A DNA stretch of 64,000 nucleotides from Pisolithus tinctorius. Taxonomy: Eukaryota > Basidiomycota > Agaricomycetes > Boletales > Pisolithaceae. Below are positions 48,197 through 58,350 of the stretch, piece after piece. The translations under genes and the position numbers were made by a program. The notes under the pieces were generated by a model that made no database searches, had not been told where the DNA came from, and saw only the letters and a list, made by a program, of their open reading frames with translations. The first letter of the stretch is position 1. The number at the start of each line of letters is the position of its first letter. Location: positions 269,529 to 333,528 of the forward strand of contig JANFAH010000059.1 in the NCBI GenBank assembly GCA_024663395.1. Direction: 5' to 3'.

Positions 48197-48919
48197 TTGC
48201 AGGCCACAGCTGGCAGCAGTATCATGGACCACAATGTCATTCAGCCCAGACAGCAGACCACTGCAGCCACTACAACCGGTAGCAGTGCTACCTCTGCTTC
48301 TGCCTCAGCAACAACATCCCAGTTCACTCTTCCCGCCAACGCAGCGCCCGGTCAGATCGTCTTCACACAGCCTCCCCTGCAATCGACTTCGTACTACAAG
48401 ATCGCCTCAGGGGAATACATCACCTTTGGCTGGAATTTCACCGGCCTATACGTTACACCCACATCTCTGACAGTTTCTGCGGCTTGCGAGAATGGGAACA
48501 CATATCCTGTGGGCCCATCGAATGGTGTAATACCCGGGAACGCACAGAGTGTAGTATGGTACCCATACGGTTACCAAACTGCAAATCCGTCCCTACCCCT
48601 TGCTCAAGCGACCTATACTCTCCAAATATGGGGCGATCAGGGTCCGAGTGCTGCCCCAACAGCAGGGTATCTGGAGGCCAACAGTGAATTGCAGTTTGCT
48701 CTGTACACGCCACAGCCATATACGCCATTAGCCAGTGGTGGGTTGCATCACCCCTCTACAGCGTTCCTGACAAGCTGACCATCCTTAGGCTGGCAGTGTA
48801 CAGGTTGTGGGGGTGCTTTGGCACAGCTCTCAGCACATCCTGCGTCCGTCGCTCTCGTGACAACGTTGCTTGTTGTCTTCCTTTCGGGCTTTACCACGTT
48901 GCGGAGAGTCTGGATATGA
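48197..48919 (+). CDS. Predicted GPI-anchored surface protein, DUF7137-like, 5' exon unresolved
   Basis: The recognisable exon begins after a TTTGCAG acceptor (ATAGSSIMDH...) and includes a Ser/Thr/Ala-rich stretch likely O-glycosylated. A conserved beta-domain follows: YYKIASGEYITFGWNFTGLY, ENGNTYPVGPSNGVIPG and ATYTLQIWGD, then FALYTPQPYTPLASG. An intron (about 48739-48788) leads to WQCTGCGGALAQ and a C-terminal hydrophobic tail (VALVTTLLVVFLSGF) followed by LRRVWI, consistent with a GPI signal or membrane anchor. The first ATG in frame is at 48224, but that would lack a signal peptide, so the true start is probably in an upstream exon. The function is unknown; wall or membrane location is inferred. 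Confidence 0.65.
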
Positions 48920-50668
48920 AAAACTCTACTTGACCGCTTTTATCTGCTTGGCGGCTCTGATGCCACATGTCTTTCATTATGCTCACGTTCTTCGACCAGT
49001 TGGACTTGATGGACTACTCACTGGACAATATAGCATGTAGTACATTTTTGGTTTCACTGATACTCCCGCATGTTGTTGCAACACTATTAAGTATTGGGGT
49101 AGGATTCCCGTCCTTGGACTTGTACAAGCCCCGTTGTGCAATATAGCATCTCCCCAGGATATATCTGCTGCTTTCAACTTCTTAAATTGACACGCCCCTA
49201 TACAGCAACTTACGAATATAACGATTGGACGTTGCAACTGAAAGCTGTGGCCGACATCATGTGCGTGCTGTACTATCATCACTGGCACGCGCGCATGTTA
49301 TCAAGTACTTATCTGACAGTGCGATATTTCTCATCGTCAAACGGCGTGCGCAAGAGGCTTCGTACTTAGGTGGGCTCTCGGTATATGTCTGAGGACAACC
49401 CACTCACTGTGAACCCGACTCATCCCAAATTAAAATTCGGCGCACCTGCTTGCTGTTAAACCGAACAAGGGCCAAGCCCTGTGGTGCGCACCGGGCACCT
49501 GGAGTGGAGCCGGCCGGTAATTGCAGTCAAGTATCGTCTGCTCCTTCTGCTGATGCCACTTGGCAGCGAAACCTGTGGTTGCCACATAATTGGTGCTTGA
49601 TGATATGCAGTAGCTCTATATTCCGGGATCATCGCCATTGTTAATAGAGGCGGTCGATCGACCCACTGGATCCTTGGCAATACTGTAAGTTTAATAATTC
49701 CGATTGATATATGGCAAAGTAACGTTCTCAGATACCCTGTGCCGGTGCAGCCTCTCTGTTGTGTGCAGTACTGGCCAAGTCTAGAGTCTGCCGGCAGGAC
49801 GATAGGCGTTACTCCTCTAACCCCGCCGGCGCATGTCTGTAATGGACCTCCGAGGAGAAGTAATTAAGCAAAATTTCAGAATTGTGCACAATTAGATTGG
49901 TGTAAAGATAAACAAGCACTATTCTCCCCAGAAAAATAGAGCGCAATGAGGAAGTCGGTGAGTGTTATCCATTCATTGCGCTCTACCGATTGGAACGAAT
50001 AACCACAAGTCACCCCGTCCTGGACGGCGACAGGCACACAAACGAGTACTGCCTGAATTCATTAATGTGGCTGTTCGGTACACAGGTTGAACGTTGACTT
50101 CGAGAAAAGTGCCCCTGAAGGCGGAAAATGGCTCAGCCTTTTCGGGTTGCCGGTCCCCAATAACGATCCGCTGATAGAAAGAAAAACAAGATATCGAGTA
50201 ATTTATGGGTTACTGGTTCGAAACCTGATGCCAAAATCATGAGGAACGACTTCTTAGATGTCCGTCGGTCTTCAACTTAGTGGAATATCTGACAGACAAC
50301 GTTGTTTTTCGTCAGAAATGCGTCCCCATCTACGAACCTCGCACTAAAGAAACAAGGGGTGTGTATGGCGGTGTATGGTACGTGGAGGCACACGCCTATC
50401 TTATTAATTATTCCCGCAGAAGTTCTGCATCGACCAGCGTTTTTTGGGCTTGCCTTGTTGTTACCGTAACGGTTTCTGATTGGCTGGACGGCTTCGGGCG
50501 TCATCTCGGACTGCTGGCTGTGTCAACCAGTGGTGGGGACTCCCGAATATGAAGCTCCAGGTCTGTAGTAACGGTTTAAAAGGAGAACGCAGATGTGGGA
50601 TGACAGTATCTACTTTAGTGTTTCCCCTTCCTGTTTTACCCTCTCAGCCTCTACTTCTCCTTGTCGAT
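48920..50668. other. Gene-poor 1.7 kb stretch before the terpene synthase
   Basis: No coding region with a recognisable motif on either strand; open frames are short. It contains a 13-bp perfect inverted repeat (49937-49985) and an isolated B-box-like GGTTCGAAACC at 50215-50225 that does not fold into a tRNA. The last few hundred bases should hold the terpene synthase promoter. Confidence 0.45.
49937..49985. repeat. Perfect 13-bp inverted repeat
   Basis: TAGAGCGCAATGA at 49937-49949 and its exact reverse complement TCATTGCGCTCTA at 49973-49985, with a 23-nt spacer. It could form a hairpin on either strand or be the relic of a small mobile element. No flanking target-site duplication was noticed. 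Confidence 0.7.
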
Positions 50669-51964
50669 ATGACGTGCTCGGATAGGCCGCAGATGTTCTA
50701 CCTTCCGAACACCATGGCTAACTGGCCATGGCCGCGGAGGATTAACCCATTTTTCGAAGAAGTCAAGGCTGAGGTCGACGAATGGTTCCGCTCCTTTAAT
50801 GCACTCTCCCCAAAGTCGTTGAAAGCATTCGAGAAGTGTGACTTCGGTTGGTATTCTTCCGTGATGTGCACTGCGTATACAATCCATTAAGCAAGTCATC
50901 ACTGCCGACAGCTCGCCTTGCTGCGCTGTCTTACCCTGATGCCTCGCGAGGTACGTACACGAATATCTGGTACCTGCGTCCAACCGTTTATACTTGAGCA
51001 GAACATCTTCGGATTGGATGCGAGCTCATGATCGTTTATTTCATTGTGGATGAGTATACCGATGTTGAGGATGCCGATCGCGCTGCGGAGATGGTAGACA
51101 TCATTATCGACGCCTTGAAGAACCCACACAGACCACGTCCGGAGGGCGAAGTCATCCTGGGTGAGATCATCAAACAGTCAGTGGACTCATCTGAATCTGG
51201 ACCGACAAGAACACTCAATTATTCTTTTCTAGATTCTGGTCCAGAGCTATACAATCCGCAAGTCTGACGTCCCAGCAGCATTTCCTGGACGATTACATCA
51301 CCTATCTCCGTGCTGTCATTGTGGAAGCTGGTGATCGTGACAAGAATGCAACTTACGACATCCAAGGATACCTTTCCATTCGTAGACAGACCGTCGGTGC
51401 TCAGTCTGCATTTGCCATCTTTGAGCTCGGTTTGAACCTTGTCGACGAAGTGTACTACCACCCCGCAGTGACAGAGCTGATCGATTGCGCTGCCGAGCTG
51501 ATCCTGATCGACAACGTAAGTCTCGTGCACGGGTCGCCCCATATGGTGCATCGCCGATGATGATATATTTTATACAGGATTTGGCGTCATACAACAGGGA
51601 ACAAGGGACTGGTGATGAAAATCACAACTTGGTAACAGCGATCATGTTCGAGCTCGGTCTTGACCGGAGCGGTGCGATGGCATGGGCAGCTGCGTACCAC
51701 ACAGAGATCGAAGCCAGGTTCATCAACGGCTTGCTTAAACTACCTTCGTGGGGCGTCAAACTGGATGCACAGCTCAAGGAATACTTGAATGGCATTGCCA
51801 ACTGGGCACGGGCCAACTATTGCTGGAGCTATGAAAGCCAGCGTTACTTCGGCAGCAGGGGCGGGGAAATTGAAAAGACGAGATTGGTACCTTTACTTTC
51901 GAAGGCGAGACGTGATCCAAAATTGCGTGAACAGGATATCGTCGTTGCAGACTTGCAGCTCTGA
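50669..51964 (+). CDS. Sesquiterpene synthase, protoilludene-synthase-like clade
   Basis: A class I terpene cyclase that ionises farnesyl diphosphate. ATG 50669 leads to MFYLPNTMANWPWPRRINPF, a typical basidiomycete N-terminus. FEKCDF is spliced to ARLAALSYPDASRE and then HLRIGCELMIVYFIVDEYTD, where DEYTD is the Mg-binding Asp-rich motif. The NSE motif NDLASYNREQ forms across an intron after LILIDN. The C-terminus includes WARANYCWSYESQRYFGSRG and ends IVVADLQL. Length, near 340 residues, is normal and both metal motifs are intact. The product is not predictable from sequence alone; the clade suggests 1,11-cyclisation (humulyl/protoilludyl). No P450 or transporter neighbours lie in the window. 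Confidence 0.92.
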
Positions 51965-52379
51965 CCAGCATAATGTGCAACTTCTTGCAAAATACCACCT
52001 CTGTATGTACGTACTTACTGCGTGTAGCAAATCTTCCTATGTAATATTTAATGGTGATAGGTCGATCGCTGATTGTCATCGCTCAGTGTCCCCATTTGCT
52101 CATTCGTCCCTACGATACGGAAGGTCACGCACCAGGATGAAAGAGTAGTTGCACAGCTGGAGCGCTGAAGATTGATCCTTCACTAGCACGAGAAAGTCAA
52201 CCCCGCTCGGACCGGGATAGACTAAAGAGAGATCACCCTTCTACGGCCGTGGGATTATGGGGTATTACATAAAATGGTAGTGACCGTTATGTTGTGGACA
52301 AGAAGTGACCAGAATATGGGTCATGAGGACGATAGTAACAATGAAGGGAGCAAAGCACTTCCCAAGTCTCAAGCGTACC
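51965..52379. other. Convergent intergenic region
   Basis: 415 bp between the terpene synthase stop and the cog8 stop. It presumably holds 3' UTRs. No gene or repeat was seen. Confidence 0.45.
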
Positions 52380-54234
52380 TCATGTTCCATCCCCTAACCA
52401 CTTCTCCCACTTCTGAAGTACGATTTCCAGTGCGTCGTGGTCCTTAGTTCCGCTCTCAGTCTGCATCCTTTCGTCGCCATCTCCTTGGGAGGAGCGTGGG
52501 GCTCTGAACACGCCCTCGACCACCGCACGCCTGAGGAAGGGAGCCATGACTCGTGCATACGCAGCTCCCCCAGCGCGTAATATATCCAACTCCTTGTCAC
52601 TCGCCCCGCACTCCACAGCATACGTAAACAGTTCTTGCCCTGCCTTTGATAGACTAGACTCTAGTGCATTGATAACGCCATTCACCGCATTAACAGGCAC
52701 GAATAAACGCAACCTATTTAGTGACCGCAAGTATGTGTTCAGGCTGACTGCTAACGGCGGGAAGGATGTCAATATCTCTGGCGGTATATGGGCAGGAGCA
52801 GACGATTGTGTCACCAAAGTCGAAAGAGAAGGGAGAGGTTGAACCGCTGAGACCAGCCAAGTGCTTGGTGCTGCTGACTTGTTTTTGCCGGATGTGTACT
52901 TGGAGAGTGTGAGGCTCCATTCGCGGTTAGCACCTATTCGTAGGTCACGTGTGAAACCATCTACTACCGCTTGGGTAAGGAGTTGAGAAAGCAGCGCCCG
53001 AAAATCCTGCCATGAACAGTTTGTTAAGCTAGAGATACACGACAAAGGTACATACCATTCCGACTCGCGCCATTGCCGAGCTGCAATACGCTAGCTGCGT
53101 GGAAAGCGGGGCAAGGTGAGGATATGCCCGCCGAAGGTGTGTTCGGAGAGGTGGAAGTAGTAGGGACAACAGTGTGGGCAGCAACGTTTGCTTAATTACT
53201 GGATTGGGCTGTGCAGTCGAAGATGAGGGAGAGGGACCACCAACGTGTGATCGTTCTAGGAAGATCGTGGTATACTGAGTGATAATATCATACGCCCCCT
53301 CCCTCCAAGCGTCAATATATTTCTTGAGGAAACGAGCGACGTCGTCGGCTTGCCTATCCAGTTGTTTCTCCCTGTCTTCAGCGGTTGGCCCCGTGATATT
53401 GTCATTAACGTCAAAAGTGGCGGCACCGGATACACCGGCATCTCTCTCTAAATTCTGTAATGCACTTCGAAGGCATTCGATGCGTGCACTCGCAAATGTC
53501 AAAGCGAGCTCGTCTTCCGGCATGGCCTGCATTCTGCGAAGAAACTGTACGGCTTTCCAAAAAGCAGGTAACTTCTTCGGTGGCTCGAATAGAGTGTCGA
53601 GGAGGAGGAGCCGCATAGAGCGGAGCGAGAAAGCTACCTCGTCCTGCAGGGATCGCGCCAATTGCAGTGAGGACGATATAAAGTCCCCCTCTTTAGATTG
53701 TAGTGTGCATAGCGCCGCCAGTACAGTTGTTGCGTGAGTGGCTAGCATAAGTGCTTCAGAGTAGAGGCCGTTCCGGACGCAAGTGTCGATAAGAATTGGT
53801 ATATCGAGTAAATCATGAAGTTTATCCTGCTGCTCTAGCACTACCCTGGTTTTTTGTCGTTCTTCGATAACACTCGGCCCGCTCTTCTCGCGAAAGACGC
53901 GTGCGGCATCATCTAGAGCGGGCAAAGCAGTGTCAAGGAGGGCGTTGAGTGATGAATCGAGAGAAGAGAGAGAGCCAAGCAAGGCCGTTGAGCTTTTGTG
54001 TAGCGACAAGAATGTCGGGTACGACGTATGCGTCAGAGCTGTCAATGACGACGTGATCGTGTGTGACTGAGTCGTTAACGAAGCCGGTGTTGCCAGAAGA
54101 TCAGACAGTGGAAGAGATGGCAATTCGGTGAGATAGGCGGCATTCTCTGGGGCCTCGAACACTCCTTGCGATTGTGAGAGTAAGTCCTGAAGTGCACTGA
54201 GCTCGCTGTCTGTTCCAGCAGCTTGCGTACTCAT
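52380..54234 (-). CDS. cog8: Conserved oligomeric Golgi complex subunit 8 (Cog8/Dor1)
   Basis: A subunit of the COG tether for retrograde intra-Golgi traffic. ATG 54234 gives MSTQAAGTDSELSALQDLL. Conserved Dor1 features are AAYLTELPSLPLSDLL, YPTFLSLHKSSTALLGSL and VVLEQQDKLHDLLDIPILID, then TCVRNGLYSEALMLATHA. Later come FLRRMQAMPEDELALTFASA, RFLKKYIDAWREGAYDII and LAYCSSAMARVGM, spliced over a 46-nt intron to DFRALLSQLLTQAVV. The C-terminal half includes LNRLRLFVPVNAVNGVINAL and ends WEKWLGDGT. About 600 residues, a normal length, with only one clear intron, which is unusual beside its intron-rich neighbours. Confidence 0.9.
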
Positions 54235-54920
54235 GGTCTTGAAGATATGTTCAGCCTAATGGGTTCTGACCAGAAACCACGACGTTTGTTTGTCCTTGTT
54301 AAGTTCCCAAGGCTCTGAATCTGAATCCTTATATTGAAATTCATATTTTCCGTCCCTGATGTTATTTCCGCGCTACGGGGACCAGTATCCGTCCAAGTAC
54401 ATGGATACGAATGCGGATTGATGAGTTTTGTCCAAATCCAGCTTGGTAACTCGCAACAAACCCTTCAACGGTATATATATACACCAAGACTCGACTTCGT
54501 ATGTTACATATGTAAAAGTATTCCCATCGACATGACCTGGGATGTAATTAAATATAGTTTGAGGGTGCAGCTACGTAATATGTATGTATAAAGAACTAAG
54601 TAAGAAGATCAAATAACATGATGTGTTGAATCTTTAGTCCCAGGAAGTGAGATAGCGTCCTGATCAATGGGTGCGTGTAAAATAAAAATACGATAGGCAG
54701 AAATCGTCAGAGGTTTCGTGAACAACATGAAAAGCGCGACTAGGCGGCCATAAATAATACTGCGTCAGATGCTACAAGTGTCCGAGCGAGCAGCTATTGG
54801 GGGAAAAAAGCGTATGAAAACACTAGGGTGGTGTCCGTTTCCCGAACGACTGGTCAAAATTAGGGTCATTCCTATGTGTCAAAAGTAATTGAGTCAACGG
54901 CGCTGAAAAGGGCCGTGGAG
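54235..54920. other. Intergenic between cog8 and the F-box gene
   Basis: 686 bp, AT-rich in the middle (54460-54620, with TATATATA at about 54472-54481). The part near 54234 is the cog8 promoter and the far part is the F-box gene 3' UTR. No gene is supported. Confidence 0.4.
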
Positions 54921-56111
54921 TTAGTACGCTCTCCGCTGGGTCGGGTCGACTTTAGTACTCACCACCAGCGCGCGGTGAAGACAAATGTCTCTCGTTATCC
55001 GCAGTTCAACTCCTCGGAAAGCGCAAGCCATCTTCAAAGCCCCTAGTTGCCGCTCGCAATCCCCGCGCCAAACGTTCACAGTTACCGACTCCAACTCATC
55101 CTTTGTCTTCACGAGTTCGACAATATGTTGCAAAGGCGTGGATGGATCCATCCCAAATGCAAGATGTGTGACATGCTCGGGTAAATGTTGGAAAACGGTG
55201 GGTAATGTCCATGCTCTTTCCGTCCGGAATTCCCGGAGGCCACGGCAACGGATGACGGCATGTGCATGCTTGTGAGTGGTACACGAGGGGAGAGACAACG
55301 CGTGCAGTTCCTCGCCATGATGTTCGACAAGAAAGTCCAGGAGGTGGAAGCTTGGCTCCCGGTCTAGATCTATCCCACGAAGGCTCTTGGCCTCCGCGGA
55401 TGTATGAAGGACCCATCCGAGGAAGTCGAGGGATGGCTCGACTTGACAGTTCATTCTGAGCTTCTCGAGTGTTCCTGGGTAACAGGGCCGACGCTTGAGC
55501 GCTGGAGAGAGGTGTGGAGTCTTTCCGGCGATGGAGAGGGATTTCAAAGACGGCCAGACGGCAAGAAGCTGAACGATCAAATCACCGTTATCAGACCAAT
55601 TGCTGAAATGCAGGTGGGAAATTGCTGGTCCTGTACGGATCAGATCAAGGATGTGTTCCGTAAACGGCGGCGCGGGTCGTTGAACGCGTTCTGTTACATG
55701 ACCATTCCGTGCAGGTTCATTGAAACCATAGACAGAGAGGTCGATCCCATAGAGGTTTGGGCACAAGGTGATGGCACGTGCAAAAGAGGCCCGCTCAAGT
55801 GGAGAAGGCTGATTGTCGTCCAAGACAACATGTAACTGCTGAACGGCATCGCCGAGCGCGACACCTCGCATTGTAGACCGATCAACGGCAAAAACAAACG
55901 ATTCATATGCCACCTCTGAGTGCAGTCGGACCCGCCTAAACAAAAGCTTCTGGGCATGGAATGACCATGACCTACAGGTGAGGGAGAAAGATGCAAGGAG
56001 TTGAGTATCCGGTTCGTGATTGTCGTTCAAATGAGCCAGCTGGAGAATATAGAGGACAATTTCCAAGGGTATACCCGATATGGGAACACGAGGTAAAGCA
56101 GTAGGAGCCAT
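54921..56111 (-). CDS. F-box protein, LRR-like, function unknown
   Basis: A single-exon frame of about 396 residues from ATG 56111 (MAPTALPRVP). The F-box-like helix is ISGIPLEIVLYILQLAHLND, then LASFSLTCRSWSFHAQKLLF, a typical fungal F-box that would bind Skp1 of an SCF ubiquitin ligase. The rest has irregular Leu-rich spacing (LRTGPAISHLHFSNW-type segments, VWPSLKSLSIAG, LHALSLPSC) like the many F-box proteins of Agaricomycetes. The frame stays open upstream to ATG 56588, but that extension looks like untranslated sequence and lacks family features; ATG 56282 is another option. The substrate is unknown. Confidence 0.75.
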   Translation of the reverse strand: MAPTALPRVPISGIPLEIVLYILQLAHLNDNHEPDTQLLASFSLTCRSWSFHAQKLLFRRVRLHSEVAYESFVFAVDRSTMRGVALGDAVQQLHVVLDDNQPSPLERASFARAITLCPNLYGIDLSVYGFNEPARNGHVTERVQRPAPPFTEHILDLIRTGPAISHLHFSNWSDNGDLIVQLLAVWPSLKSLSIAGKTPHLSPALKRRPCYPGTLEKLRMNCQVEPSLDFLGWVLHTSAEAKSLRGIDLDREPSFHLLDFLVEHHGEELHALSLPSCTTHKHAHAVIRCRGLREFRTERAWTLPTVFQHLPEHVTHLAFGMDPSTPLQHIVELVKTKDELESVTVNVWRGDCERQLGALKMACAFRGVELRITRDICLHRALVVSTKVDPTQRRAY

Positions 56112-56845
56112 GCGGAAGCCACGTGGAGAGACCGCCACCGCGAAATCAAAGGAAACCTCTTCGGGCGCCGCCTGAGCAAAATTACGCGTTAGTGTAAGAG
56201 CAAAGCAAATATGGTGGGCACTGAGCACCTTAGGAGACTTGGACAAACCGAAACGTGCCAAGTTAGGGAGCCCAACGTTCATCGTGAGGAGCGACGACGA
56301 CGAAACTCGCAGGCAAGGAGAAGAACGGGCAAGACCTGCAGACGGACCTAGCTGGCAACGTTTGTGAACGCAATACCTCCTCTCCAAGCAGGGTGGGCGG
56401 TATTTATACGATTCCAAGTGCAGATAATTGCCAATTTCCGAATGTATGTCATACGGAGCGCCGAAGGTGGAAGCCCTAACTTGGCCAAGAGACCATCCTA
56501 ATGGTTCGGATGACGACGTCGGCCCTTCGAGTTTGTATATCCCTTTTCTGAATAACAAAAGCCTACTCGTTTCCGTTGGAACGGGCATGTATTGCCCGTT
56601 CGGTCAATCCAGGGGTGGTGAGAGATCCAACCCGGTGGTCGCGTTTCCACATGTACGGGCAGTGAGTCTGGATATTGTCACCTCCAAGCCGGATCTGTCC
56701 CGGTGGATCTTATTGTTCTAGTCAGTGGGATGAGATAGACTTACATTCCCAGCAGGTATCGCATGGTGCAAGTACTCCAACACCTCGAGTCAGCATAACC
56801 ACAGAACCCGAAGCGCCGTAATGACCGTGAACAACCGCGGCATTA

Positions 56846-56876
56846 GGTTGAGGCAGTGACGCTCAACCGCACTGCC
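56846..56876. repeat. Interleaved inverted repeats with pseudoknot-like geometry
   Basis: GGTTGAG (56846-56852) pairs with CTCAACC (56862-56868), and GGCAGTG (56852-56858) pairs with CACTGCC (56870-56876). The order A-B-A'-B' means the two 7-bp stems are either mutually exclusive or form a pseudoknot, sharing one base. Confidence 0.6.
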
Positions 56877-57633
56877 CACCAAGTAAGGGTTGTAACCAGT
56901 TACCCTACAACGAGTTTATAAGAATTCCCTGCATCGCTGTACCTGGCCGCAGGTGAGCTTCGGCGATTCATTTGCGTACGTTACCCTTGACTTGCAAGTA
57001 ATGTCTGGTGAAGCTGGTCGGCGTCTGTAAGGCTTAATGAAAACACGTGAAACAGGTGTAATTACGACACTGGCTACCATCTGGGAAAGGATGGAAAGAT
57101 GTGCGTATTTACACGGCGATTGTCGAGCCCTCATCCAACCGTGGTTGGACTGCATATGGGACAGTAAACCGTGTCATACCGGTTCCCACAGCGCAACTTT
57201 ACCAAGCGATTTCCCAACGGATGTCCATTCCGTAATGGCGCGTAGATATGCAGGCTGGCCCACATCGATCGATATCTTCGGTCACGCGTGGGAGCGATTG
57301 GAATGGATCGTACCCATTACTCAATATCGCCGCGTCAAGACGCAAGTTGCACCTTCCGTCCCAACTGTGTATGCATATGTAGATATACCCCCCGGATCAA
57401 GGTAGTTCCAGGCACCTGAGAGTTGGAACCAGGCCGCTGTCATCTGCTTTTATGTGTCATGCAACCAAAAACACCTAAGTTCAGGAAAAACATACAGCAG
57501 TCTGAGGTGTGTTGTACCTCGCGTCGCACAGCGACTTAATTTTCGGTCGATTTTTGGCCAGCTTATCGGAGTCCAACAGAGTCCAGTTTGCACTAACGAT
57601 GACCCCGCGGAGAATCGAAAGTGGCATATTGTT

Positions 57634-57662
57634 ATTGTTCGACATATGGCCATTGTTCGACA
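57634..57662. repeat. 11-bp direct repeat, 18-bp period
   Basis: ATTGTTCGACA occurs at 57634-57644 and again at 57652-57662 with 7 bp between. It could be a tandem regulatory site or part of a decayed element terminus. Confidence 0.6.
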
Positions 57663-58350
57663 AGGTAATCTCGCAAGTTCAAGGGGGTCACAGGGTCGCC
57701 GGACGGGGCTTCTTTTGCCGCAGTTCAGCGTTCAGCGTTCAACGTCATTACCGTAATTGTTCCAGCAAGGACTCCACTGAAGTGTGGGCCAGCTATTCAA
57801 GTATACACTCATCCTCCGCAAGGATTGCTCCACACAATTTCAGCGTCACTAAGCGTGCTTTGGAAATGATACCTGAAGGACTTTTGGGGTTAAATGAGCG
57901 GTGACCGCACTGGACCCGGTCCTAGATATCACAGTACGTTTTGGATTAAATAAAGTCGCGAACACGACTGTTGGATCTGGTGGGTGCACATGGAGCTTCA
58001 GATGTAGATGTGATGCATCAGAAAGCTGTGTGCGCACCGTATGCCAACATGACTTAAATAGGATGTCTACAAGCCTCGGTATGTTCAAAGAGCTGTAATT
58101 GTAATTTGCGACGCTTCTTTCACCTGCCCTACTTCAATTTTCATACTTTTGTTCGGGACAGTTCTGGAGGTGATAAGGGACCTCTTACAGCGGTCTTCGG
58201 CTGACGCTCTGATTTTCCGATGGTCGCAGGTGTCGAGTACTCCAAGAGTACACTGAGCATGGCGGTGCCACTGAATGCAAACAGCAGCAAAGTAATAAAT
58301 CCCAGCAGCAGCCCTCGCACCCAAGTGCCACAGCAATATTATTACAGACG

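Larger units (their letters stand above)
56112..58350. other. Gene-poor divergent region with small repeats
   Basis: This lies between the F-box start and the RS-protein start. Interleaved 7-bp inverted repeats occur at 56846-56876 and an 11-bp direct repeat at 57634-57662. A 122-codon plus-strand frame (57037-57405) and a 131-codon frame (57509-57904) overlap other frames and have no motif. The region may contain decayed mobile-element sequence or a long promoter. The 56.7-56.9 kb minus strand is coding-like (VVHGHYGASGSVVMLTRG) but no gene can be built from it. Confidence 0.35.

Noticed and set aside
50215..50225. tRNA B-box-like GGTTCGAAACC
   Set aside because: Flanking bases do not form a T-stem, and no D-arm, anticodon arm or acceptor stem could be found around it.
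50480..50890. Longer terpene synthase N-terminus from the upstream in-frame start at 50480
   Set aside because: Residues before MTCSDRPQMFYLP do not resemble the family; the ATG at 50669 gives the usual short leader.
56112..56588. N-terminal extension of the F-box protein to ATG 56588
   Set aside because: The frame is open but the sequence has no F-box family features, and the conserved part begins right after ATG 56111.
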